DNA of 5,714 nt. Origin: Pseudomonadota bacterium (lineage in GTDB: Bacteria > Pseudomonadota > Gammaproteobacteria > Steroidobacterales > Rariloculaceae). The stretch covers positions 1 to 5,714 of the forward strand of contig VYEH01000398.1 of the NCBI GenBank assembly GCA_009843005.1. Reading direction: 5' to 3'. Shown here piece by piece: positions 1 to 5,576 of the stretch. Position 1 is the first letter of the stretch. Each line of letters opens with the position of its first letter. A model generated the notes under the pieces. The model searched no databases, had not been told where the DNA came from, and saw only the letters and a list, made by a program, of their open reading frames with translations. Position numbers and translations under genes: made by a program.

Positions 1-8
1 GACTTCAC

Positions 9-1256
9 TTACTTGCAGACGATCCAGGCGAACACCAGGTCGTCCATTTCGTTGGTGGACGGTGCGCGCCGGGTGGCGATCTTCAGTTCCCGGTCTTCCG
101 GTCTCCCCGTATCCCGCTCCTGCGCCAGCAGGCCGCCCGCTGTGCTCTTCAGATCCAAGCCGCTGGAACGGTCGGCGGGCACATATTCGGCCTCCAGCAG
201 GCGAACGTTTTTTCTTGCCGCCAGGGCGTCCCGGGCCGGAGGTGGGACGCTCGGTGCAACCACCACGTCAACCAGTTGCCGGTTGACGATTTCCTGCGCC
301 GTTGTGGCATCCAATGGCCGGTTGAAGGCAATGATGCCGCCGAAGGCGGAGGTGGGATCGGTCTCGTAGGCCAGTTCGTACGCCGCCTGCGGCGTAGCGG
401 CGATGGCGGAGCCGCAGGGATTGGCGTGCTTTACTATCACGCATGCGCAATCCTGGAACGCGCCCACGCACTGTATCGCCGTATCGGCATCCGCCAGGTT
501 GTTGAAGCTGAGCGCCTTGCCCTGTAGCTGATTCGCGGCGGCGATGCCGGTATCCTCGGTGGCCGGCAGCCGATAGTATGCGGCCCGCTGATGCGGATTC
601 TCGCCATAGCGCAGTTCGCGCGTCTTGCTTCCCGCCAGCACCAGGGTATCGGGGAACGGGTCGGTGAGATTGTCGCGCAGATAGTTGCTGATCAGCGTGT
701 CGTAACGGGCAGTGTGGGTGAATGCCTTTGCGGCCAGTTCCCGCCTGAGATCGGTCGTTGAATTGTCGTTGCGAAACGCCGCCAGTACTCGCGAATAGTC
801 GCCCGGATCGCAAACCACCGTGAGTCGGGCATGGTTCTTCGCTGCGGCGCGCAGCATGGCCGGACCGCCCACATCGATCTGCTCCACCGCGCGTTCCTCG
901 GTGCAATCCGGATCCAGGATGGTGGCTTCGAAGGGGTAGAGATTGACGGCCAGAAGATCGATCCAGTCAATGCCGTGTTCTTCGATCGCGGCCTCGTCCA
1001 CTCCGCGGCGCGCCAGCAACCCGCCGTGTATGGCCGGGTGTAGCGTCTTGACGCGGCCGTCCAGCATTTCGGGGAAGCCGGTGAGTTCGGAAACCTCCAG
1101 TACCTTCAGTCCCGCCTCGCGCAGTGCGCAGGCCGTGCCTCCGGTGGAAACCAGCTCGAAACCGAGGTCGGCCAGACCACCGGCGAGTTCGGCTACGCCG
1201 GTCTTGTCCGAGACGCTGATAAGGGCGCGGCGGGGCCGCGTCGGGCGGCCGCTCAT
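9..1256 (-). CDS. purH: Bifunctional IMP cyclohydrolase / AICAR transformylase, cut short by an in-frame stop
   Basis: PurH catalyses the last two steps of IMP synthesis in the cytosol: formylation of AICAR with 10-formyl-THF, then ring closure. The start at 1256 gives the family N-terminus (RRALISVSDKTG). The cyclohydrolase domain covers roughly residues 10-200, with STGGT (37-41), DGRVKTLHP (66-74) and a NLYPF motif (105-109). The transformylase domain begins after the ELRYGENPHQ linker (214-223). It carries LSFNNLADADTA (249-260) and the catalytic Lys-His pair in VKHANPCG (K276, H277). The frame ends after 415 residues at TAA (bases 11-9), whereas family members have about 510-530. The interrupted motif is normally FAWxVCK-Y/H/F-VKSNAI, and the codons past the stop read V-K-S, so homology continues in frame. 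The missing ~110 residues complete the transformylase domain. The cause could be a real nonsense mutation or a base error near a contig end. The ATG overlaps the fis stop (ATGA), and a GGAGG lies unusually close to it. Identity is near certain; functional status is open. Confidence 0.93.
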   Translation of the reverse strand: MSGRPTRPRRALISVSDKTGVAELAGGLADLGFELVSTGGTACALREAGLKVLEVSELTGFPEMLDGRVKTLHPAIHGGLLARRGVDEAAIEEHGIDWIDLLAVNLYPFEATILDPDCTEERAVEQIDVGGPAMLRAAAKNHARLTVVCDPGDYSRVLAAFRNDNSTTDLRRELAAKAFTHTARYDTLISNYLRDNLTDPFPDTLVLAGSKTRELRYGENPHQRAAYYRLPATEDTGIAAANQLQGKALSFNNLADADTAIQCVGAFQDCACVIVKHANPCGSAIAATPQAAYELAYETDPTSAFGGIIAFNRPLDATTAQEIVNRQLVDVVVAPSVPPPARDALAARKNVRLLEAEYVPADRSSGLDLKSTAGGLLAQERDTGRPEDRELKIATRRAPSTNEMDDLVFAWIVCK

Positions 1257-1573
1257 TCCTCCAGCAGATCGTAGAACTTCAGTTTCTTGCGCAGCGTACC
1301 GCGATTGATGCCAAGAATTTTCGCCGCCTGGCTCTTGTTGCCGCCGGCGTAGTCCATGGCGTTCTTCAGCAGCGGTCGCTCGACCTCGCCGATCACAAGT
1401 TGATAGAGGTTGGCAGGGTCGTGACCGTTCAGGCTCTTGAGGTATCGCTTGAGCGCCTTGTCCGTGATTTCGCTGAGCGGCTTTTTCTTGAGTTTCCCCT
1501 TGATGGCCGGTTTTGATCGCTTGCCTATTGTTCTTCTCGCTGGCTCTGGCTTTCGAGCGTCCGGCACTCCCAC
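1253..1573 (-). CDS. fis: Fis-family nucleoid-associated DNA-binding protein
   Basis: Fis is a homodimeric DNA-bending protein that shapes the nucleoid and activates rRNA and other growth-linked promoters. The 106 residues match the family from about residue 32 on: KPLSEITDKALKRYLKSLNG (31-50) aligns with the E. coli helix A region, LYQLVIGEVERPLL (56-69) with helix B, and the C-terminal helix-turn-helix contains INRGTLRKKLK (89-99), corresponding to E. coli N84-R85-G86-T87 with R89/K90/K91 following. E. coli Fis has 98 residues. The first ~30 residues here are Lys/Arg-rich and do not resemble the E. coli beta-hairpin that contacts Hin/Gin invertases. The start is uncertain: GTG at 1573 or GTG at 1567 are the only conventional in-frame starts downstream of a stop at 1633, and neither has a good Shine-Dalgarno. 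The gene is followed by purH with a 4-base overlap. dusB, the usual upstream partner, is absent, so fis probably uses its own promoter in the 162-base gap. Confidence 0.93.
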   Translation of the reverse strand: MGVPDARKPEPARRTIGKRSKPAIKGKLKKKPLSEITDKALKRYLKSLNGHDPANLYQLVIGEVERPLLKNAMDYAGGNKSQAAKILGINRGTLRKKLKFYDLLEE

Positions 1574-1629
1574 GGACGCTTCGGAATGCAGTGAATCTGA
1601 CGGATAATCGGGTACGAAAACGAGAGCGA

Positions 1630-1638
1630 ATCATATCA
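1630..1638 (-). promoter_or_regulatory. Candidate extended -10 promoter of fis-purH
   Basis: On the minus strand the accC-fis gap contains TGA-TATGAT, a TGn extension plus a -10 hexamer matching TATAAT at 5 of 6 positions. It lies about 57 bases upstream of the GTG start of fis. No good -35 is present (best TTCCCT or CTTCCC at 16-17 bp), which is common for extended -10 promoters. The predicted start region is pyrimidine/GC-rich (TCGCTCTC). This is inference from the sequence alone. The rest of the gap (1574-1735) holds GC-rich short palindromes just after accC but no T-tract terminator. Confidence 0.4.
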
Positions 1639-1735
1639 CGGTCAACGGGCAAGGGAAGAGACCGCGGCGCCTCGGATGAGCGGGCCGAAAATCGTTTCAG
1701 GGGCCAGTACCGCGGCGTTCCCGCGGGCGGCGCCG

Positions 1736-3079
1736 CTACTTCAGCCCGAGCCTTTTTTCCAGGTAGTTGATGTCGGTGCCGCCGGCCTTGAACGCCGCGT
1801 GCTGGCAGATTTCCTGGTGCAGAGGAACATTGGTCCGGATACCCTCCACAACGATCTCGCTCAACGCAGTTCCCATCCTCGCGATGGCTGCGGCCCGGCT
1901 GTCTCCGTGTGCGATCACCTTGGCGATGAGGGAGTCGTAGTAGGGCGGTACGGCGTAGCCGCTGTACAGGTGGCTGTCGACGCGGATGCCGGGACCGCCG
2001 GGGGCGTGCCACAGGTTCACCGTGCCCGGTGAGGGCATGAACGACTTCGGGTCTTCAGCGTTGATGCGGCATTCGATGGCGTGACCGGACCAGCGAATGT
2101 CTTCCTGGCGGAGGTCGAGCGGTTCGCCGGCTGCAACCCGAAGTTGGGCCTTGACGATATCGATCCCGGTGATCATTTCGGTCACCGGGTGCTCCACCTG
2201 GACCCTGGTGTTCATTTCGATGAAGAAGAACTCGCCGTCCTGGTACAGGAATTCGAACGTGCCGGCGCCCCGATAGCCGATCTCCCGGCAGGCCCGGGCG
2301 CACCGCTCGCCCATGCGTTCGCGCGTCTCTTGCGAAATTCCCGGTGCGGGCGCTTCTTCCACGACTTTCTGGTTGCGCCGCTGCATCGAGCAGTCCCTTT
2401 CGCCGAGATGAATCGCGTTGCCATGGTGGTCGGCGAGCACCTGGAATTCCACGTGCCTGGGCTGTTCGAGGTAGCGCTCCATGTAGACCTGTTCGTTCCC
2501 GAACGCAGCCAGCGCCTCGGCCTTGGTGATGGTGATGGCATTGAACAGGGCGGCTTCGCTGTGCACCACCCGCATGCCGCGCCCACCGCCGCCGCCTGCG
2601 GCCTTGACGATGACCGGGTAACCTATTTCCCGAGCGCATCGGGCATTCTCTTCGTTGTCGTCAGACAGGGGACCGTCGGACCCGGGGACGCACGGCACAC
2701 CCGCCTGCCGCATGGCTCGTATGGCCGAGACCTTGTCGCCCATCAGCCTGATGGTGTCGGGCTCGGGGCCGATGAAAATGAATCCGGTCTCCTGAACCCG
2801 CTCGGCGAAGCCGGCGTTCTCGGGCAGGAATCCGTAGCCGGGATGGATCGCCACGGCGTCGGTCACTTCGGCGGCGGCAATCACCGCGGGCATATTCAGG
2901 TAACTGTCGGTGGATGCCGCCGGACCGATGCAGACGGTTTCGTCCGCCAGCAGCACGTGCTTGAGCGTGGAATCTGCAGAGGAGTGCGCCGCGACGGTCT
3001 TGATGCCCATTTCCCGGCACGCCCTGAGGACACGCAGGGCGATTTCGCCCCTGTTCGCGATAAGGACCTTGTCCAGCAT
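1736..3079 (-). CDS. accC: Acetyl-CoA carboxylase, biotin carboxylase subunit
   Basis: AccC uses ATP and bicarbonate to carboxylate the biotin carried on AccB, the first half-reaction of fatty acid synthesis, in the cytosol. The 447 residues compare with 449 in E. coli. The N-terminal domain starts with DKVLIANRGEIALRV (3-17). The ATP-grasp domain holds K116 (GDK), K159, the glycine-rich loop GGGGGRGM (162-169), H209, E211, K238, E276, E288, N290, R292, E296 and R338. These positions coincide with the E. coli active-site numbering, so the enzyme looks fully functional. The C-terminal domain includes SPGTV (350-354) and ends in YLEKRLGLK. The ATG lies 6 bases after the accB stop with only a weak GAAGAA-like ribosome site, suggesting translational coupling within aroQ-accB-accC. 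The stop is TAG. prmA, usually next, is missing. Confidence 0.98.
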   Translation of the reverse strand: MLDKVLIANRGEIALRVLRACREMGIKTVAAHSSADSTLKHVLLADETVCIGPAASTDSYLNMPAVIAAAEVTDAVAIHPGYGFLPENAGFAERVQETGFIFIGPEPDTIRLMGDKVSAIRAMRQAGVPCVPGSDGPLSDDNEENARCAREIGYPVIVKAAGGGGGRGMRVVHSEAALFNAITITKAEALAAFGNEQVYMERYLEQPRHVEFQVLADHHGNAIHLGERDCSMQRRNQKVVEEAPAPGISQETRERMGERCARACREIGYRGAGTFEFLYQDGEFFFIEMNTRVQVEHPVTEMITGIDIVKAQLRVAAGEPLDLRQEDIRWSGHAIECRINAEDPKSFMPSPGTVNLWHAPGGPGIRVDSHLYSGYAVPPYYDSLIAKVIAHGDSRAAAIARMGTALSEIVVEGIRTNVPLHQEICQHAAFKAGGTDINYLEKRLGLK

Positions 3080-3085
3080 GCGCGT

Positions 3086-3547
3086 TTATTCTTCGATGAG
3101 GAACAGGACCTGGCCGAACTCCACCGGGGCGCCGTTTTCCACGAGGATGCTCACGACGGTCCCATCCACGTCGGCTTCGATGGGGTTCATCATCTTCATC
3201 GCCTCTACGATGCACAGCGTATCGCCCACTTCGACCCGGGAGCCCAGGTCGACGAACGGCTTGGCCCCGGGGGCCGGACCGGAGTAGAACGTGCCGACCA
3301 TGGGCGAGATGATTTCATGACCGCCGGAGGCGGGCTCCGCCGGTGGGGAGTCCGGCCGCTCGGAGGCCGGTGGCTCGGTCACGTGAACCGGAACCTGGGC
3401 CGGAGTCGGCGGTTGAGCCGCCGGTACGCCAGGCGTGGCCGTCAGCCGCGTCACGCGGATGGACTGGTCGCCCTCGGAGATTTCGATCTCGGCGATCTCG
3501 TGCGATTCCACGAGCTCCATGAGTTTCTTGATTTTCCTGACGTCCAC
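3086..3547 (-). CDS. accB: Acetyl-CoA carboxylase, biotin carboxyl carrier protein (BCCP)
   Basis: AccB carries the covalently bound biotin that shuttles CO2 between AccC and the AccAD carboxyltransferase. The 153 residues compare with 156 in E. coli. An N-terminal dimer/AccC-binding segment (DVRKIKKLMELVE, 2-14) is followed by a Pro/Ala-rich mobile linker (about 36-75) and the biotinyl domain (about 78-153). The biotinylated lysine is K118 in EAMKMMN. The protruding 'thumb' typical of BCCP is present at about 91-98 (PAPGAKPF). The start is GTG at 3547, supported by the family N-terminus and a strong AAGGAG six bases upstream that overlaps the aroQ stop codon. It ends with TAA, which shows that TAA is a normal stop in this genome. 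E. coli AccB autoregulates its operon; whether that holds here cannot be seen. Confidence 0.98.
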   Translation of the reverse strand: MDVRKIKKLMELVESHEIAEIEISEGDQSIRVTRLTATPGVPAAQPPTPAQVPVHVTEPPASERPDSPPAEPASGGHEIISPMVGTFYSGPAPGAKPFVDLGSRVEVGDTLCIVEAMKMMNPIEADVDGTVVSILVENGAPVEFGQVLFLIEE

Positions 3548-3553
3548 GAGGGT

Positions 3554-3559
3554 CTCCTT
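3554..3559 (-). promoter_or_regulatory. Ribosome binding site deciding the GTG start of accB
   Basis: AAGGAG on the minus strand, six bases before the GTG at 3547. It overlaps the last base of the aroQ TGA stop, so termination on aroQ places a ribosome directly at the accB initiation site. It is the clearest Shine-Dalgarno in the window and supports GTG as the true start. Confidence 0.75.
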
Positions 3560-4023
3560 CAGCGGTCCCTGACGACCGCGGACTGCCGGGCCAAATGACG
3601 CGAGGCAGCGACAAGGGCCAGTTCGTAGCTGGCGACGCCGAACCCGGCAACGGTGCCCAGGGCCACGTCGGAGAAAAACGAGCGATGCCTGAAATCCTCG
3701 CGCGCGGCGACGTTGGACAGATGTATTTCAATGAACGGGATGCTCACGGCCAGCAGCGCATCCCGAAGCGCTATACTGGTGTGGGTGAAGGCTGCCGGGT
3801 TCAGCAGGATGAGTTCGACGCCTTCGTCGCGGGCCGAGTGAACGCGCCTGACCAGTTCGTGTTCAGCGTCGCTCTGGTAGCAGAACAGGTCGTGGCCTTG
3901 CTGTTGTGCCGACTGCGCCAGGCGCGACTCGATATCCGCCAGGGTATCCGCGCCGTAGATTTCCGGTTCGCGCTGTCCCAGCAGGCCGAGGTTGGGGCCA
4001 TTGATCAGAAGCAGACGTGCCAT
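3559..4023 (-). CDS. aroQ: Type II 3-dehydroquinate dehydratase
   Basis: This cytosolic dodecameric enzyme converts 3-dehydroquinate to 3-dehydroshikimate, the third step of the shikimate pathway. The 154 residues are of family length. Visible motifs are INGPNL (7-12), REPEIYG (18-24) with the lid Arg18 and catalytic Tyr23, QSDAEHELV (50-58), LNPAAFTHTS (74-83) with N75 and H81, IEIHLSN (98-104) with H101, and R112. These correspond to Asn75, His81, His101 and Arg112 of the well-studied M. tuberculosis enzyme. Three conserved positions deviate: NLG for NLN (13), QSD for QSN (52) and NVAARE for NV[H/Y]ARE (106); none is the catalytic Tyr/Arg pair. The ATG start gives the typical N-terminus, but its ribosome site is weak. 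It is the first gene of aroQ-accB-accC, an arrangement known from Pseudomonas and others, with a candidate promoter in the 130-base gap upstream. Confidence 0.97.
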   Translation of the reverse strand: MARLLLINGPNLGLLGQREPEIYGADTLADIESRLAQSAQQQGHDLFCYQSDAEHELVRRVHSARDEGVELILLNPAAFTHTSIALRDALLAVSIPFIEIHLSNVAAREDFRHRSFFSDVALGTVAGFGVASYELALVAASRHLARQSAVVRDR

Positions 4024-4038
4024 TTTTCATGATCGACG

Positions 4039-4070
4039 AATTTAGGCGCTAATTTAGCACAATTCAGCGC
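4039..4070. repeat. Three tandem ~10-bp repeats over the aroQ -10 region
   Basis: Read on the plus strand, the units are AATTTAGGCGCT (4039-4050), AATTTAGCAC (4051-4060) and AATTCAGCGC (4061-4070). The period of 10-12 bp puts them on roughly the same face of the helix. The same DNA also forms an imperfect 25-bp inverted repeat with GCGCT and AGCGC at its ends (4046-4070). The repeats cover the candidate -10 and start site, so an operator is a plausible but untested reading. Confidence 0.6.
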
Positions 4071-4081
4071 ACGTTTGTGAA
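4051..4081 (-). promoter_or_regulatory. Candidate promoter of aroQ-accB-accC
   Basis: On the minus strand TGC-TAAATT (4059-4051) forms an extended -10 (4 of 6 to TATAAT plus the TGn). A TTCACA hexamer (4081-4076, 5 of 6 to TTGACA) stands upstream with a long 19-bp spacer. The gap is distinctly AT-rich compared with the coding DNA. Predicted transcription begins near 4044, about 20 bases before the aroQ ATG. This is inferred from sequence only; the spacer length is the weak point. Confidence 0.45.
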
Positions 4082-4091
4082 TTTTTACAAA
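4074..4091. repeat. Inverted repeat at the aroQ -35 region
   Basis: Arms TTTGTGA (4074-4080) and TTACAAA (4085-4091) match at 6 of 7 positions around a 4-base ATTT centre. It overlaps the candidate -35 hexamer (4076-4081). One half resembles the TGTGA half-site of CRP-type regulators, but the other half does not fit that consensus, so no regulator is assigned. Confidence 0.4.
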
Positions 4092-4153
4092 GATTTGGTT
4101 GGAACGCCATCAGTTCCCTACGCGCTTGCGAGGCCAGGCTTGCGGCAATCTCG

Positions 4154-4759
4154 CTAGTGGTGCAAGCGCGCCCGGGCAGCGTCGATGTCCATCGAGCCGG
4201 CTTCAAGAGCTTTCAGGACCAGGAGGAGTTCGTCCAGGTGCTCCGTGTGAAGTTCTCCGTTATGGACGCCCAGGATGCGCTTGCGGTGATCCGTGTAAAC
4301 GGTAAAGGGCAGCACGAAGAACTCTAGCCCGAATTCGGCGGCGGCTTCCATGGCCGCCAGTTGTCCCACCAGTACCGGGTAGTTGAAGCTCATGTCTTCG
4401 GCGAATGCCCGCACTGCTTCCAGATGGTCCACGGCGATGCCGACGACCTGCACCCCTGCGGACCCGTTTGCATCCTGGAACTCCTTCAGCAGGGGGATCT
4501 CCCGCAGGCACGGCGCACACCAGGTAGCCCAGAAGTTGATCACCAGGGCGTCACCCTCCCAACCATGGATGGAGCGCATTTCCCCGGCGAGATCTTCGAG
4601 CGCGAATTCCGGTAGCGTGTCCACCAGGACCGATGCGCCGGCATGCTCTGTGCCATCCGGCATGTTTTCCGGAAGCACCGCACGATAGCCCACGTAGGCG
4701 AGCAGCGCGGCAGCGCTGAGCGCCAGCGTCAGCAGCGCGGACCGGGCCATGTCAGTCAT
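4154..4759 (-). CDS. TlpA/ResA-like membrane-anchored thioredoxin-fold protein
   Basis: This is a probable periplasmic thiol-disulfide oxidoreductase of the TlpA/ResA/DsbE class. An uncleaved-looking hydrophobic segment at residues 7-27 would anchor it in the inner membrane with the thioredoxin domain outside. The domain runs from about residue 47 to 185: FALEDLAGE (52-60), NFWATWCAPCLREIP (75-89) with redox cysteines C81 and C84, and a cis-proline at P151 (VLPFTVYTD). The WCAPC site with a following REIP is TlpA-like and differs from the CVACK site of the DsbD gamma domain, so this is not simply a detached DsbD C-terminus. The ATG at 4759 overlaps the upstream nDsbD gene by 8 bases; an in-frame ATG at 4750 is an alternative start. 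Tight coupling suggests the two proteins work on the same redox route, perhaps cytochrome c maturation or disulfide reduction, but the substrate is unknown. Confidence 0.9.
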   Translation of the reverse strand: MTDMARSALLTLALSAAALLAYVGYRAVLPENMPDGTEHAGASVLVDTLPEFALEDLAGEMRSIHGWEGDALVINFWATWCAPCLREIPLLKEFQDANGSAGVQVVGIAVDHLEAVRAFAEDMSFNYPVLVGQLAAMEAAAEFGLEFFVLPFTVYTDHRKRILGVHNGELHTEHLDELLLVLKALEAGSMDIDAARARLHH

Positions 4760-5201
4760 CGCCCGCCAGCCTCACACGCCTGTCCCAGCTTTCGGGGAGG
4801 TAGCAATAACCGATGTCCGCACAACCCTGAAGTTCGAGTCGGACCCGCATTTCGTTCACGGCGCCCGAGCGCAGATAGGGAATCCTGATCTGGAAATCGC
4901 CGCGATAGATTTGCACGGCGCCGAAGAATTCGTCCACGTGGGGGCGGCCCTCGGGAAGCTCCGGCATGCCGAGCACGACGCCGTCGGTCAGGCTCTCGAA
5001 GCCGAACCGGTGCCGGTACAGGTAGTAGCCCTCGGGAATCTGAAAGCTCAGTATCACCGAGCCGGCCTCGGCGAACGCAATCCAGGGAAAGGCCTCCTCG
5101 GGCGGCAGAGGCTCATTGAACTGGGCGGCGGCGACGGCCACGGCGGCCAGTACGGCAAGAAGCAGCCGGCGCGCGGTCGCCAGTGCCGTGGTGGTTGTCA
5201 T
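4752..5201 (-). CDS. Stand-alone DsbD N-terminal (alpha) domain protein, periplasmic
   Basis: The protein resembles only the N-terminal domain of thiol:disulfide reductase DsbD, which in full-length DsbD takes electrons from the gamma domain and passes them to DsbC, DsbG and CcmG. Its 149 residues begin with a signal peptide (RR at 11-12, hydrophobic core about 13-25, likely cleavage after AAA at 26). The immunoglobulin-like domain follows: EGYYLYRHRF (57-66), a DEFFG cap-loop (90-94) with F92 matching E. coli Phe70, IYR (98-100), and the redox motif QGCADIGYCYLPE (125-137). C127 and C133 match E. coli Cys103 and Cys109. The frame stops right after this domain, so the eight-helix membrane domain and the gamma domain are absent. 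The chosen ATG has GAGGAG upstream and gives the signal peptide; the longer open frame to 5333 lies over cutA. cutA-dsbD adjacency is known in E. coli, so this occupies the usual dsbD site. Confidence 0.9.
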   Translation of the reverse strand: MTTTTALATARRLLLAVLAAVAVAAAQFNEPLPPEEAFPWIAFAEAGSVILSFQIPEGYYLYRHRFGFESLTDGVVLGMPELPEGRPHVDEFFGAVQIYRGDFQIRIPYLRSGAVNEMRVRLELQGCADIGYCYLPESWDRRVRLAGDD

Positions 5202-5210
5202 GCGAAGGGT

Positions 5211-5216
5211 CTCCTC
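5211..5216 (-). promoter_or_regulatory. Ribosome binding site of the nDsbD gene
   Basis: GAGGAG on the minus strand, nine bases before the ATG at 5201, overlapping the TGA stop of cutA. It decides the start in favour of the ATG that yields a signal peptide and implies coupling to cutA translation. Confidence 0.65.
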
Positions 5217-5535
5217 ATGACACCGATTCCGCGAGCCAGCCCAGGTAGGCCCTGGAACCCTGGCAGACTGGAACGGCAATGATTTCCGGCACGTCGTAAC
5301 TCGACAGCCGGGTAATCGCGAACTGCAATTCATCGAATCGGGCTTCCGTGGTCTTGATCAAAAGCAGAGTTTCCTTGTCCCGTTGCAGCCGGGATTCCCA
5401 TGTGTACGTGGACATGACTCCATCCACCCGGTTGACACAGGCGGCGAGCCGCTCTTCCACCAGAGCGCCAGCAATTTCGTCCGCTTCGTCCGCGTTTGCG
5501 CAGGTCGTCAGTACCAGAAGCGCGGAATCGCTCAT
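5215..5535 (-). CDS. cutA: CutA1 family protein (divalent-cation tolerance protein)
   Basis: CutA1 is a small, very stable trimeric protein with a ferredoxin-like fold related to PII. It was linked genetically to copper tolerance in E. coli, but its biochemical role is still unsettled. The 106 residues contain the family signatures: LVLTTCANADEADEIA (7-22), LVEERLAACVN (25-35), a TYTWE motif (43-47), LLLIKTTEARFDEL (57-70) and VPEIIAVPV (82-90), ending in AYLGWL. C12 and C33 correspond to conserved cysteines. The usual HPY before EVPEI is here SSY, so the histidine often discussed as a metal ligand is missing. The ATG at 5535 has a weak AGGA about ten bases upstream. It is first in a three-gene run with the two redox proteins and lies next to the groES control region, as cutA and dsbD lie near groESL in E. 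coli. Confidence 0.96.
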   Translation of the reverse strand: MSDSALLVLTTCANADEADEIAGALVEERLAACVNRVDGVMSTYTWESRLQRDKETLLLIKTTEARFDELQFAITRLSSYDVPEIIAVPVCQGSRAYLGWLAESVS

Positions 5536-5576
5536 TGCCTATCGGTCCTGACTCACAGTACGCCTATCTGTTCGGA

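Noticed and set aside
9..11. TAA recoded as an amino acid
   Set aside because: accB ends with TAA exactly at the family C-terminus, and fis, aroQ and others use TGA and TAG normally, so the standard bacterial code applies.
1640..1645. TTGACC as the -35 box of fis
   Set aside because: It is only about 4 bases from the TATGAT -10 hexamer, and no acceptable -10 lies 15-19 bases downstream of it.
1690..1738. GC-rich palindromes after accC as a transcription terminator
   Set aside because: Short self-complementary stretches are present, but no following U-tract is seen; GC-rich DNA yields such hairpins by chance.
1257..2012. An open frame extending purH upstream by 252 residues over fis and accC
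   Set aside because: The extension has no PurH homology, is Arg/Gln-rich as expected for shifted GC-rich coding DNA, and overlaps two certain genes. The true PurH N-terminus begins at 1256.
2081..3598. A 505-residue plus-strand open frame antisense to accC and accB
   Set aside because: It lies entirely opposite conserved genes, has no recognisable domain, and long antisense frames are expected opposite GC-rich genes.
5202..5333. A longer N-terminus for the nDsbD protein
   Set aside because: It would overlap cutA by more than 110 bases and hide the signal peptide. The ATG at 5201 has a good ribosome site.
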